NCBI GenBank assembly: GCA_964036155.1
Contig: OZ038423.1
Coordinates: 58,605,249-58,669,248, forward strand
Reading direction: 5' to 3'
DNA: 64,000 nucleotides
Source: Diploscapter coronatus
Taxonomy: Eukaryota; Nematoda; Chromadorea; Rhabditida; Rhabditidae
Shown: in pieces, positions 38,065 through 50,665 of the stretch
Position numbering within the stretch: the first letter of the stretch is position 1
Layout of the letters: each line of letters begins with the position of its first letter
Position numbers and translations under genes: made by a program
Notes under the pieces: generated by a model
What the model saw: the letters and a program-made list of their open reading frames with translations, nothing else
Databases searched by the model: none
What the model was told of the DNA's origin: nothing

Positions 38065-40915
38065 TAAAAAAAATTAAGGCAATTTGGCAAGTAGTTGAAT
38101 CGTAGCATCGTTGTTTTCGAAATAAGATTTATCAGGGGAAGAATATCATCATTTACTATTTCGCATGCAACGATGCAACTATTGCAACTACTTTTCCAAA
38201 TTGTTAAAATTAATAAATTCATAAGAAATCTAAATTTGAAGGACTTAATCCTGTGAAGTGGATTAATTTTGAATTACGAAAGCTTTCAAAAATGATAATA
38301 CAGTTTTAAAAAATCCATTAATTTAGTAAGTCGCTATTTCACTGCCAATTATTTTATATCTTCTTTCATTTCAAGTGTAGTTATTTGTAAGCTTCCTATT
38401 TTGTCTGACTAGCCTTTTTTGATTTTGAAAACTATTTTTTCAATCCCTTACATGTTTACGAGTCGGAACTCACTTGAGCGGTGCATTTGATTTTTCATGG
38501 AATAAATTATTTTTTCTACACATTCATTGTAATTCTCAATTGCATGCTTTACAGTACAAAGTTATCATTGTGGTCGATTTTATACAATAGTATAGTTACT
38601 GATTTGAATAAAACGTTCTAATTTCTAATAGCATGCAATCATGTCCATTAACAAAGGAAATTGGCTCCGACCATTTTTGCGGAAACCATGCGAGAGAATT
38701 GCAATACTCCATTTTCCTCGTCGTTTTTAGGAAAAATTTATTCTCTTCGTAGATTTCAGCTTAAATTTTTGTAGTTTATTAAACTATTAGTTTAGTTTTT
38801 AGAAAAATAAACAACTTTTTCCAAGAAAAGGATTAGCCTTTTTTTTTGGGAATTTTGGCATTCTTTGCTGCTCCTTGGACAGAAGATAGCGAAAATCTGG
38901 AACGATAGGAAACGATTTTTGGAAAAAGAAATAGCAAAAATAATCGACAAAAATTCGAAAGTCAAAGGCCCCACCCACTTCGTTCTTTTCCACGCGGCGC
39001 CCCTGTCTTGCGTTTAAAAAATCGTTTGTTAATGAACCTGACTGCGTGTAAGTCATCATTATGAAGAAAATTATCAATTGAAATTCGAGACATTCGTCCT
39101 GAGCATTAGGTTCAAATCTATGTAGTTCTTATGAATAATTGCATTCCATCAAAACACTTCAATGAAGAATTTGAATCAAATTTAAGTGATGATAGGAATG
39201 TGTTACACATGCGTTAATAAGACATTTCAAGTTTAGTTCTCTTTGCGAAATACTATGATTCCCGTTTCGTCATTCATTCGCAGTTTGAATTGCAAGAAAG
39301 CAAAGCATGCATGCCCAGCTTCACCCGTCGATACTCGTCCCGAAAATAAAAATTAAATTGATCTGACTTCTCTGAAGAGTGTTAAGCAACTTTATTAGTG
39401 AACCATAGCTTTCGATTTATTTTCATTTCACATTTTGATAAAAATAAAGATTTATTATTTGTAGTGTTCATTTGAAAAATGAAATATCAGATAAAAAGGA
39501 TAATCAAGGAGGGCATGTCGCGGTAAGTCGTTCGTCCGTTTCGCAGACATAGTTCCTTGGAGCAGCAGTGCACTAAATATTGAATATGATTTTAGGAAAT
39601 TTTTTATAGGGTGCGTGATAGTTTCCGAACTATTTTCACGCGCCTTTAATAATCAAAAATGATATTTCTTTCAAAATTTAATTTGTTCTCTCCTCTTTCT
39701 GATTAGAAGATTTCGTTTACCAAAGCATATTATACACAGATTTGAAAATATTCGACCCGATGGGTTACTTTTGGTGGGAAATACCATTGCCAATGTTCTT
39801 GGATTATTCGCCATCAGAATGTAAGAGAGAAATAAACAATAACGAATCTAGTATCGGGTCAAATCTCCCAAACCTGATCATACATATTTTCTCTTGCCTT
39901 CCATTTTTCTAGTTATTTTTAACTAAAATATTTCATACAGTAAAACCTGTAATAGATGCCTTGGAGTTTATAATTTTCAATCTCTTAAAAATAAAAAAAA
40001 AATCTATTTTTGAATTCTCATAACTCTTCATTTAGACATCGTATTCACTTGAAATTAGTAGAAAATATGCATTAGAGTCGGCAAAATATTAGAAAACACT
40101 TCTCAATATGATTTGAATAGGGTAATGGTGAGTTCTGGAAAATCGGCAAGGAAGGACTTTCATTGGAAGTTGGTTTCTAATGAAGGAAAGGTTCTATCAA
40201 AGAACTTACGGCATTTCTATTTTCAGATTAAACTTAATCTTACCCCAATGTCGCCCCATAGTCCATTTGGAGCTAGCTAAAATCTTCATTATAAAGCATG
40301 CATTTGGGTTGTTATTAATTTCTGCATTTAATTAATTTTTCCTTGATCTAAGTCAACTTCAAAATCTCTTTTATAAGTAGAGGTCAGGTAAATTTTAAGA
40401 AATAGGTGATCACGGTAATTCATCAAAATAACATTACAAATTCTCAATAAGAAAAAATTATTTTTAGATTTTCGAAAATTATCCACTCAGTATAAATTAA
40501 TTCATTTTTGTGCAACGATATTTTTAGTAAAAGTAAACATTTAAATAGACTAAAAATATGACTCACAAAACCACAATTCTCGCCTGGACTGTTATCTGAA
40601 GGAATTTAGTAAAGCGCATCGGGAAATTGAAGAACTGATTTTCATAAACGCACTACTATAAAATATGGAGATTTGGTATTGCAGTATTTGCATTTTTGAA
40701 AATCAAATTCTTCTTCCGTTGAAATTTGACCAAATTTCTTACCCGGCTCCCTAAATATAATTAATAACTATCTACTAGTTGAGAATTCAATCGTTCACTA
40801 TATCTTATTCTTTTTTTTGTATGTATCCGAGGTCTGGATTTATGTAATGTTCATGACTTGTGCTAATGTGCGCGAGTGTTCGAGATTCGTCGCGATCGCC
40901 ATAGGAGAATCTCGA
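38065..40915. other. Non-coding flank of lectin copy A; duplicated block
   Basis: No gene found. From about 38637 onward the sequence is the duplicated counterpart of 46617 onward (shared strings include ttggctccgaccatttttgc, ttcgttcttttccacgcggc and cgaatctagtatcgggtcaa). It also contains segments absent from the other copy, for example about 39690-39835. Confidence 0.6.
38077..38203. repeat. MITE-like inverted repeat, family B copy 3
   Basis: The left end runs ggcaatttggcaagtagttg then cgtagcatcgttg. The right end runs catgcaacgatgcaactatt then acttttccaaattg, the imperfect reverse complement. The element starts about a dozen bases after the channel stop codon, so it may lie in the 3' untranslated region. 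Confidence 0.6.
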
Positions 40916-43900
40916 TCAAGCCTTAACATTCGCGGCTTCAGCACGAGCTATGCTTACTTCCAATCCAGATCTCAAAAGAGTCGAGGGTATTCTTGTTATA
41001 GATTTTTGATTCAATTTCCAATTAAAATCATGGTTACAGCGAAACTTTTTCTTACTTACCCGGGAGAGTTCCAAAGGAGACACGCATACATCTGACCAGA
41101 ACTGTCTTCTAGATTCTAAATTTTTTGTAGATAAAAATACAGAACGATGAAAAGCATGAAAACATATCCTTGAACTAATCATAGTAGGCAACCTGGAAAT
41201 GTAGAACGATAAATCATAGGAACATACGAAATAATATGGTAAAAGATGCTCTGACCTACCCTCCCCTTCCCTAACCCTTTACTATTTTCGTATGTTTCTA
41301 TCGTCCTACTTTTCAAAATTGCCTATAAGTAGAATGATGACTCACATTAGGATCACCCGAGGTGACTTTATGTATATCAATCCAAACTCGGGGGTCGGGA
41401 GGAAGGGGGACCTGCGATGACGCTGAAAAAGGAGAAAATCAATAGATGATTTTAATTATTGTTTAATTTTTGATAAAATTTAATTAGTAAGACATTTTGG
41501 CCAGTTTAGACATAATTTGGATGAGTTTTATGCTAAATTACATCTTTCAATAAGATCTAAAAAGTTTTGAGATCAGCATGACTCCGATCATCAGGCTGGT
41601 ACCAATTTAAACGTTGAAATCAATGTTGAAAACTGATTTGGTCTCCCTAACTATTAGCTTCTTTTGTGAGTAGTCTTATTAATGCTGCCAAATGAAAAAA
41701 CACGCAATTTAGAAATCGAATGTTCCAAATTAATTTACACATTAATGAATTCTCATAAATTCCTTACCATAATTAAACAAGTCCACGCCTTGCTGTTGGC
41801 TGTACAACCTTGGTAGATGGCACATGGTTGAGGGAGGGGTGCATAATCCCATGCAGTTCGCTTGTGCTGTTTGCCAATCGGTCATAACATCCGGATACTG
41901 TAAAATCCTTGCTATTCACAAAACAAAATTAAAACGAAAATGATATTCAACGATCACCTGATAGCATTTGCCATCAACAAATTCCCAGGGAGGAGGGCAT
42001 TGTGCAGCTGAAATTGTTGAATTTAAATTTGAAAAACGTTTTTTGCTTGAACAATAAGGCATCTCCTTTATTCTTCGATCACAATTAATTATCATTGAGG
42101 AAGAGTAAGATGATGCTATTTTTCGAAAAATGATTTGGCCGTTTATTCATGTAAATTTGATGTTGATAGTTAAGTTCGGTTAAGAAGAAGTGATAACGCT
42201 TTCGTTGTAATTCATACACTATTCTTACAAATTTTATATGTGAATTTTAATCGAATTTAACGAATGAATATGCTCCCGGAACATATACAGCAGTTTTTTT
42301 TTCCCGAAAACAATGATTCTTCTGAAAAATATCCATGAAATTTATGGACTCGGACAATAGATTTCCTCTTGAGTTGCTAATAAAATGGTTGGCTTGAAGA
42401 ATAGTTAAGACTTACCACAGCAGGCTGATGGAGCTGAATTTGCGAAACAAGTACCGGTTGGAGTACCTAAAAATAAAATTTAATATCTATTTTCATAGGT
42501 AGTCTACCAAAATTTGGGCTTAAATTGAAGCTAAAGATATTTATTATTTATTCACATAGAATTTGGAGTCAAACAATACCAAACATGATATTGTATCAAA
42601 TGGTAGCGACTCATATGTAACACGGTAGAGTGGTAATGCGATAAATTGGGAAGCAAAAATGAAGTATTGTCCTTCAACTGCTATACTCCGAAAAGATTTT
42701 TCGACTTCGTTTGATTTTTGAAACGTTATGAATTTTTGAAAAAAAAAACTTCTAAAAGTTAGATATAGAGTAATTCGGACTGCGAAGCGACCCCTAGATA
42801 GACAAGTGAATGGCCGCGAACGCAGTCTGTCTAGTTAGTTGATAATTTCACGAATCGCCTTCGACAGGCTTACCCGAAATTCATCTTTCTAGGACGGGGA
42901 TACGTGAAAATAAACAAAAATCTGGGTGAACTGGGGACGGAGACGGAAATAGATTATTTGTAACAAGCCTGATTGCCTCGTTTTTGCATGGGACAGTATT
43001 TGCACTCTTTGTTTAGGGTCCCTGTAAAGAGACAAGAAAGCTGGATTTATTTTAACCTATTTCTTTGTTTTAGAAGGTTACATAATTCGTTACAAAATAG
43101 GGTTTGGAAAGGGTGGATTCAGCCGAATCACATGGGGCTCTGTGAAGAGGAAAGAGTGGGAGATAATGAGGAAACGGTCTATTTATATGGACGCTAAATT
43201 AATAAAGTGGAGAAATGTTAGACAGACTACTCATAATAAATCATCTTGTAAATTTGGACTTGAAATTTAGAAATTTAAAAGTGAAATGAATTATTTCACG
43301 ACAGTCCCCAAATGGCTCTACACAACCTACAATTTTCTATTCTGAACTAGCCTAGATTTTTACTTTACTTCAAATCTTCCCGTTATTTCTAGTGTCATAA
43401 AACATTCCCAACAACGGCATCAGCCGGAAAGATAAACCCCTATCTTATCTTTCTGGACATTATTGCGTGCTGTTATGAAATGGGACCCTCTTTCTCCCTC
43501 CCTAGCTACTGCTTATTTTAACACTATGTGATTTTGAGGACTGGTGTTCAGGGAGAATCTGATCTAGACACAGCGATAATATCTGTGTGAGGGAATCGGC
43601 AAAAAGTGCTAGTTAAACCATTATCGAGTATGGTTTAAAAGACGAAGATAGATATTGACTTACATGAAGTGGTCGTGCTTGTAGACGTTGATGTGGACGT
43701 TGATGGACTGGATACGGTCGTTGTAATTGTTGACGAAGTACAACCAGGTGTCATGCAGGTCGTCGTCATCGAAGGAGTGGACACCGTTGTATCTATATCT
43801 ATTGTTGTTGAGCTTGCGCAATTTTATACTTTACTTTAGACTTTAATGTCGATAGCCTGAACCGACGATTATGAGATTTTACAAAACAATGTGATGGCCG

Positions 43901-44139
43901 ACTTCCCAAAAACCTAGACCAGATTGAATTATAAGCCCATTCCACATTCGTTGTAAAGAGACAAATTTTGGAAAAGCCGTATGTAGCTGGCCTTTTCAAA
44001 AGCAACAAATTCATTTAATACGCAGTGATTATTTACCTGTGTAAGTGGTGGACTGAACAGGAGGCAGGTCCATGTCCGGTGTTGTCAGACAAGCATTTGA
44101 CCATTTGAAGAGAACCAGAAGGATTGTGAAATTGATCAT
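40916..44139 (-). CDS. C-type-lectin-like secreted protein, tandem copy A
   Basis: Eight exons join in phase to 218 residues: 44139-44037, 43798-43664, 42466-42416, 42007-41958, 41897-41768, 41422-41346, 41115-41060, 40970-40916. A signal peptide (MINFTILLVLFKWSNAC) is followed by a Thr/Ser-rich linker with paired Cys (MTTTCMTPGCTSS). The lectin-like start CPPPWEFVDGKCYQ and MTDWQTAQANCMGLC follow, then PRVWIDIHKV and YACLLWNSP. This is the Cys/Trp spacing of a C-type lectin-like domain. The last exon ends in a frame different from copy B (see findings), so the C-terminus may be degenerate. A ttttag acceptor lies shortly before the ATG, possibly a spliced-leader site. Likely an extracellular glycan-binding or mucin-associated protein. 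Confidence 0.7.
41184..41336. repeat. Inverted-repeat element in lectin copy A flank/intron
   Basis: The left end aggcaacctggaaatgtaga continues to catacgaaata. The right end, tttcgtatgtttctatcgtc through tcaaaattgccta, is its reverse complement. It lies in the intron between exons 41422-41346 and 41115-41060. The same element is at 48759-48902 in copy B, so it predates the duplication. Confidence 0.65.
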
Positions 44140-44840
44140 TGTTGACAATATTGTAACCTAAAAAGTCGATGATTTATTCTTTGAATTTTTGGCAAGTTGT
44201 AACTTTGAGATAAATTCTTATAATTTTCCTAAAGATATCAAGATCCACGAAAAGAAAATTTCTGATAGCAGATGCGTGAGAAGGTAGAAATTTTGAAAAC
44301 TTAACAATGAAGAAAGGTTCGAAGTCTTGGATTTTAAAATCTTCGAAGACGACGTTGTACTCTCCACTACTTGATAATAAACTACGTCTCACTCTAGTTA
44401 TTCAAAATAAGTACGGATAATCGAAAGATATAAGAAAAGTAATGAATGAATTCGCACTTTAGGATTAAATACATACCCAAGGATCTTGACGCCGCCCACA
44501 TTAGTCCTTGGCTGATATCTGGCTTTTTCGCATGATTCGATTTTTATTGAAGATTTAGCTTTAGGAATGAGAATGGAAAAACTAAAGCGCAGCTGATATC
44601 ACGTAAATCGAGTTTGGCTAGCTTGGGAAAGAACAAATGATGAAAGATTCTGACAATTACCATCTTAGATGTATTTACCATCAATTCGCCAGTTGTCATC
44701 ACAAGGATGAGCTAAATTAAAAATTTCTCGGAAAATTCGAATTTCTACTTTAAACTTAGGACAGGGTATTTATTTCGAGGTTCAACCGAAAGATATCCAG
44801 CTGAAAATGTCTTTCCTATCTTATTGTTAGTGCATTCTAC
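44140..44840. other. Upstream region of lectin copy A
   Basis: No gene seen. The first 250 bases align with 50666-50770 upstream of copy B and then diverge. The rest is unremarkable AT-rich sequence. Confidence 0.45.
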
Positions 44841-45170
44841 ATGAAACTCATAATTTCAAGAGTTCTTCCAATTTTCTTCTTACATAGTACATACTTTTTG
44901 GAAAATGCACTCACCGAGGGCAAACTTTCCTTAGTTCAGAGTTCGAACGCCCAATTCGGATCATTCATCTATGACAGATTTGAGTTGACTCCTACTCTAA
45001 TCAATTACGAAATATATTTTTATTATGCTAATTTTCTTCCGTACTGGTTTTATTTTTCATTGTTCTGTCTTTGGAACTGCTTGAGGACTTTTTATTTTTT
45101 ATTCAATAAGCGCCTCCTTCAAACAGGCATCGGGGAGGTAATCGACGACGATATATTTAGGAAGGAATGA
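44841..45170 (+). CDS. Possible small membrane protein, unknown
   Basis: An uninterrupted 109-residue frame starts at ATG with a signal-like N-terminus (MKLIISRVLPIFFLHS). Near residues 62-90 there is a strongly hydrophobic aromatic stretch (NFLPYWFYFSLFCLWNC) resembling a membrane segment, and the tail is acidic (EVIDDDIFRKE). There are no introns. No family is recognised. It lies between the two lectin copies but is not itself duplicated. In AT-rich DNA a frame of this length could be chance; the signal-plus-membrane layout is the only support. Confidence 0.35.
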   Translation: MKLIISRVLPIFFLHSTYFLENALTEGKLSLVQSSNAQFGSFIYDRFELTPTLINYEIYFYYANFLPYWFYFSLFCLWNCLRTFYFLFNKRLLQTGIGEVIDDDIFRKE

Positions 45171-48100
45171 AAGCCGTATAGGAGGAGGAGAGATACAGAA
45201 AAGAAAAGAGAAGCAAATCTCTTCATATCCCATACTATTTCATCTTTTTTTCTCGAACTGATAGGACAGTCTCTCTTCCCTATCTGTCAGAAGAACCTGT
45301 CTGTCGGTCTGATTAATCTGTCTCTCTCTTATAACTACCTCTGACGAAATCAAGGAATCGAGGAATATCATCGCAGTTTCATTCCGACTCTGAGAGAAAT
45401 TCAATTATTTGAGATGTATGAGAATAAGGAAATAACTCTCTTAATTCAACGCTATTTCTTCGTTTAACTGATAAGAAGTGAATATCTTTGGCCTCTCTTG
45501 GCTGAGGAGCCTGTTTTCGGTCGGCTAACTTTTTCTCTGACAAGCATTATCGGCTGCTGACAAAGTCGCCAGAAGCGGTTACGGCGATGGACTTCGAAAG
45601 GAATAGTGAGAGTGGGAATTTTGGAGGAAATAGAAGAAAAAACTCTCATCTCCCTTCTACTTCTCTCACTATCTCTCTATAATCCCTAAATACTTTTTCT
45701 TGCTGCTTCTAGACTGTTTGCTAGTTTTTTTTTTCTAATGACAGTGAGGACCTGACAATCGTGAAAAAACTGAAAATTGTACTTCTAATAGCCTTCAAAT
45801 TTATTTAAATGGGAATAAGAAAAATGAAAACAATAATAGATATTCTAAGCTAAAGAATGATTATCGCATTCTCTCTAATTGTGAAGGGGGTGTCCTCCTA
45901 TTTTCGAACAAAAATGAAATTTTTCAAACCACCATAACTGACCATCTAATGGTCGTAGTCACTTAAAACTTTGTAAAAAATAAAAAAACACTTCTTGAGA
46001 TGATTTGAGTTGGGCAATGCATAGATTTATCATTTTGACATTTGAGGGTGGACTCCTATCATAGGTTTTACGGTATTTGAAGAATAGTCAGTCGTCCTTC
46101 AGCATAACCAGAATATGACTTCTCACAATCAGCCGTTTGGCATTCTATTTCGAGCTGACAGGAATTAAGAGTCGGAATTCCGTTCCGAAACTTTTCAAAA
46201 TTTGATTCCGTTACAGCCCTAATGCAAACGCGCAATGCCAGTTAGAGAGCATTGGAAAGAGAGACGAAGAGACATCAACGGGGGTTTCTTTATCGGCTAC
46301 CAGAATGGAAGCCATCGTCAGATGACCGATTGGGGAGAGATTTATAGAAGAAAAAATAAGAAACAGTGAGAGATTTTGTCTGCATGTCTTTCAAAGAACT
46401 TATCCCAGCTAATCTTATTTCACTATGCTTCAGCATATCATGGTGATGAGAGGGCATTGATATCCAGTTAGAGATAGTCTGACTATGAGAAAGAGAAAAA
46501 TCCACCGGCTAATGAAGAAAAGAGAAATGAACCAGAACCAGAACAATAAAGGCTGATAGCGCAGGCTAGTTGAATGCTTTAGGATGAATGTCAAATTGAG
46601 GGATCTTTTCGTTTCACGCAATCAGGTTGATTAACGAAAGAAATTGGCTCCTACCACTTTTGCAGAACCATGCGGGAGGATTACAATAATTCATTTTCCT
46701 CGTCATTTTTAGGAAAAATTTATTCTCTTCGTAGATTTCAGCTAAAATTTTTGTAGTTTATTAAACTATTAGTTTAGTTTTTAGAAAAAGAAATAACAAA
46801 AATAATCGACAAAAATCCGAAAAAATGCGAAATTCGAAAAAGGAAGAAAAATAAGGGAAACTGCTAACATTGCAGTACGGTAGTTTTAGGCCCCACCCAC
46901 TTCGTTCTTTTCCGCGCGGCGCCCCTGTCTTGCGTTTAAAAAATCCTTTGTTAATGGACCTGACTGCGTGTAAGTCATCATTACGAAGAAAATCAATTTA
47001 AATTGGAGACATTCGTCCTGAGCATTAGGCTCAAATCTGTGTAGCTCCTATGAATACTTGCATGTTATCAAAACACTTCAATGAAGAATTTGAATCAAAT
47101 TTAAGCGATGATAGGAATGTGTTACACATGCGTTAATAGGACATTTCAAATTTAGTTCTCTTTGCGAAATACTATGATTCCCGTTTCGTCATTCATCTGC
47201 AGTTTTAATTTCAAGAAAGCAAAGCATGCAGTCCAGCTTGACCTGTCGATACTCGTCTCGAAAATAAGAATCAAATTGATCTGACTCCTCTGAAGAGTGT
47301 TAAGCAACTTTATTAGTGAACCATAGCTTTCGATTTGTTTTCATTTCATACTTTTTTGATAAAAAATAAAAATTTATTATTTATACAGTTTTCATTTGAA
47401 AAATCCAATATCAGATGAGAAGGATAATCAAGGACATGTTATGCCAGTCTGGGCGTCCATTTCGCAGATAGCGAACTGGACAAAAGTGCCGCACTAAATA
47501 TTTAATATAATTTTAGGAAATTCCTTTATAGAGTGCGTGAGTTTCTGAACTATTTTCATGTGCCTTTAATAATCAAAAGTGATATCTCTTTAAGAATTTA
47601 AACGAATCTAATATCGGGTCAAATCTCCCAAATCTGATCATAAATATTTTCTCTTACCTTCCATTGTTCTAGTTATCTTTTAACTAAAATATTTCATACC
47701 GTAAAACCTATAATAGATGCCTTGGAGTTTTTAATTTTCAACCTCTCAAAAATAAAAAAGATTCTACTAGAGAATTTACGGCATTCGTATTTTTTTTACA
47801 GATTAAAACTTAGTCTTACAACAGCGTCGGCCCATAATCCAGATGTATATAGCTAAAATATTCATTATAAAATGTGCATTTTGGTTGTTATTCATTTCTG
47901 CATTTAATGACATTTAATTCGTCTTTCCTTGATCTAAGTCAACTTCAAAATCTCTTTTATAAGTAGAGAAGTCAAGTAAATTTTAGGAAATAGGTCATCA
48001 CGGTAATTCGTCAAAATAACATTATTACAAACTCTCAATAAGACAATGTTTAGATTTTTGAAAATTATCCACCCGGTATAAATTAATTCATTTTTGTGCA

Positions 48101-48528
48101 GTGATATACTCTTTTATCAAAAGTAAATATTTTAATGAATTAAAAATTACTCACATCAGCACAATCCTCAATTCCAAAGGCGTTAGCTGAAGAAATTTAA
48201 TAAAGCGCATCGGGAAATTGAAGAGCTGATTTTCATAAACAAACTACTATAAAATATGGAGATTTGGTATTGCGATTTGTGCATTTTTGAAAGTCTAATT
48301 CTTCTTCCGCTGCAATTTAACTAAATTTCTCACGTATGTGCCTAAATATAATTAATAATTAATCACTAGTTGAAAATTCAATCACTAATTATATCTTATT
48401 CTTTTTCTTATATGTATTCAAGACCTGGATTTATGTAGTGATCATGACTTGTGCTGATGCACGCGAATGTTCGAGATTCGTCACGATCGTCATACGAGAA
48501 TCGCGACCAAGCCTTAACACTTGCGGCA
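45171..48528. other. Non-coding flank of lectin copy B; repeats
   Basis: No gene was found. About 46280-46830 matches 52660-53260. From about 46617 it matches copy A from 38637. A diverged match to part of copy A (around 40080-40140) is also visible near 45985-46025. The short minus frame at 46430-46621 is repeated at 52860-53051 and is a property of the repeat, not a supported gene. Confidence 0.55.
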
Positions 48529-50665
48529 TCAGCACGAACCATGCTCACTGTTCCAATCCAGATCTCTAAAAGAGTCTAGGGTACTTTTGCTATAGATTTT
48601 TGATTCAATTATCCAATTAAAACCATGGTTAAAGAGAAACTTTTTCACTTACATAGGGTCCCAAAGGGGGCACGTATATTCCAATCCATCACTGTTTTGT
48701 GCACCCTAAATTTTTATAGATAGAAAGTACGAAAACAAATATCCTTGAACTAATCATAGTAGACAACCTGGAAATGCAGAACGATAAATCATAGGAACAT
48801 ACGAAATAATATGATAAAAGATGCTCTAGTCTCCCTCCCTTCTCCTAACCCTTTACTATTTTCGTATGTTTCTATCGTTCTACTTTTAAAATTGTCTATA
48901 AGTAGAATGATGACTTACAGTAGGTGTAACCATTATACCCCTTTCACTTGGGATTCTTTGTACATCAATATTAATGTAGGACACGGGCCCGAAAGTCATA
49001 TCCACTGAAAAAGAGAAAATTTATAAATGATTTTAATTATCCTGTTTAACTTTTGATAAAATTTAGTTAGGAAGAAATTTCGGCCAACTTCGACATAATT
49101 TGGATGAGTTTCACGTTAAACTACGTCTTTTAATAAATAGTAGACTGATTGAGTTTATTGTCCGAAAAATTCGGAAAGGCTACAGCAGGAAAGGTTCGCT
49201 TTACAAAGATGATCATAGCTTTACTTAAAATAGATCGTTTTTGAAGATCTAAAGTCTTGAGACCAGAATGACTCCGATGATCAGACTAATACCAAATTTA
49301 AACGTTAAAATCAATGTTGAAAACTGATTTGGCCTCTCTAACCATTAGCTTTCTTTGTGAGTACAGTCTTATTAATGCGCAAAATGAAAAAAACACGCCA
49401 TTTAGAAGTCGAATGTTTCAAATTAATTTATACATTAATATTTGCTCATGAAAGTCCTTACCATGAGCTATTAAGTCTAGACCTTGCTGTTGGCTGTAAA
49501 GCCTGGGTAGATGGCACGTTGAGCATAATCCCCTGCAGTACATATTTGCGTTGTCCCAAACGAGGAAAGGAGGAACAGCAGTCTGTAAAATCTTTGCTAT
49601 TCACAAAACGAAAATGATATTCAACGATCACCTGATAGCATTTGCCGCCAACAAAATCCCAACCAAGTGAACATTGTTCAACTGAAATTGTTAAATTTAG
49701 ATTTGAAAAACGTTTTTTGCTTGAAGAAGAGAACATTTTCCTTTATTCTTCGATCATAATGAATTATCATTGAGGAAAAGTAAGGTGATTCTACTTTTTG
49801 GAAAAAGAAAACCGATTTGGTCGTTTATTCATGTAAATTGGATGTTGATAGTTAGGTTCGGTTAAAAAGAAGTGATAACGCTTTCCTTGTAATTCATACA
49901 CTATTCCTACAAATTTGATGTATGAATTTGAATCGAATTTAATGAATGAATACGGAATTCACGAATCTCTCGGAACATATACAGTAGTTTTTTTTCCAAA
50001 AAAGCAATGATTCCTCCGAAAAGGCTCATGAAATTTATGGACTCGCGCAATAGATTTCCTCTTGAATTGATAACAAAATGGTTGGCTTGAAAAATTGTCA
50101 AAACTTACCACATTGAGCTAACGGAGCTGAATTTGCGAAACAAGAACTGGTTGTAGTAGTAGTTGTTGTTGTTGTTGTAGTAGTAGTGGATGTAGTTGTT
50201 GTGGATGTTGATGTGGACGTGGATGTGGTTTTAGGTGTCGATGTGGTCGTTGTAGTCGGTGTTGACGACGTGCAGCCAGGTGTTGTGCAGGTCGTCGTTA
50301 TCGAAGGAGTGGATACCGTCGTATCTATATCTATTGTTGTTGAGTTTGCGCAATTTTATGTTTTACTTTAGACTTTAATGTCGATAGCCTGAACCGACGA
50401 TTATGAGATTCTACAAAACAATGTGATGGCCGACTTGCCAAAAAACCTAGACCAGATTGAATTATAAGCCCATTCCACATTCATTGTGAAGGGGCAGAAA
50501 AGTCATACGTAGCTGACCTTTTCAAAAGTAGGAAGTTCGTTTAATACGCAGTGATAATTTACCTATATAAGTAGTGGGCTGAACGGGAGGCAAGTCCATG
50601 TCCGGTGTCGTTAGACAAGAGTTCGAAAATTTGAAGAGTGCCAGAAAAATTACGAAATTTATCAT
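48529..50665 (-). CDS. C-type-lectin-like secreted protein, tandem copy B
   Basis: Seven exons join in phase to 223 residues: 50665-50563, 50330-50109, 49681-49632, 49582-49462, 49004-48919, 48705-48653, 48565-48529. A signal peptide (MINFVIFLALFKFSNSC) precedes a mucin-like linker of about 60 residues, almost all Thr and Ser, encoded by ACN repeats. Then come CSLGWDFVGGKCYQ, LVWDNANMYCRGLCSTC, HLPRLYSQQQG, and a C-terminal LDWNSEHGSC resembling the W-x-x-x-x-x-C end of C-type lectins. Compared with copy A, two exons are fused into one (50330-50109), the Thr tract is longer, and the middle exon has diverged strongly. Both copies look translatable. The final exon choice is uncertain because an alternative frame there is also open for 50 codons. 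Confidence 0.7.
48759..48902. repeat. Inverted-repeat element, duplicated copy of 41184-41336
   Basis: Same ends as the copy A element: gacaacctggaaatgcagaa on the left and ctatcgttctacttttaaaa on the right, imperfect reverse complements. It lies in the corresponding intron of lectin copy B. Confidence 0.65.
50156..50260. repeat. Trinucleotide-rich Thr-codon tract
   Basis: The plus strand is a run of gtt/gta/gtg units, which reads ACN (Thr) on the minus strand inside lectin copy B exon 2. In copy A the corresponding tract is shorter and interrupted by an intron, so the tract has changed length since the duplication. Confidence 0.8.

Larger units (their letters stand above)
38637..44390. repeat. 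Segmental duplication, copy A (contains lectin-like gene A)
   Basis: Nearly all landmarks recur in the same order and orientation at 46617-50760: the flanking non-coding block, a 150-base inverted repeat, each lectin exon, and the intron sequences. Copy A has about 1.2 kb (roughly 42470-43665) that copy B lacks. Divergence is obvious but low enough to align by eye throughout. Confidence 0.8.

Noticed and set aside
46430..46621. Minus-strand hydrophobic frame, repeated at 52860-53051
   Set aside because: Conservation between the two is explained by the DNA duplication; no signal of splicing, start context or domain.
50186..50371. Val/Asp-repeat open frame on the plus strand
   Set aside because: It is the antisense shadow of the Thr-rich linker of lectin copy B.
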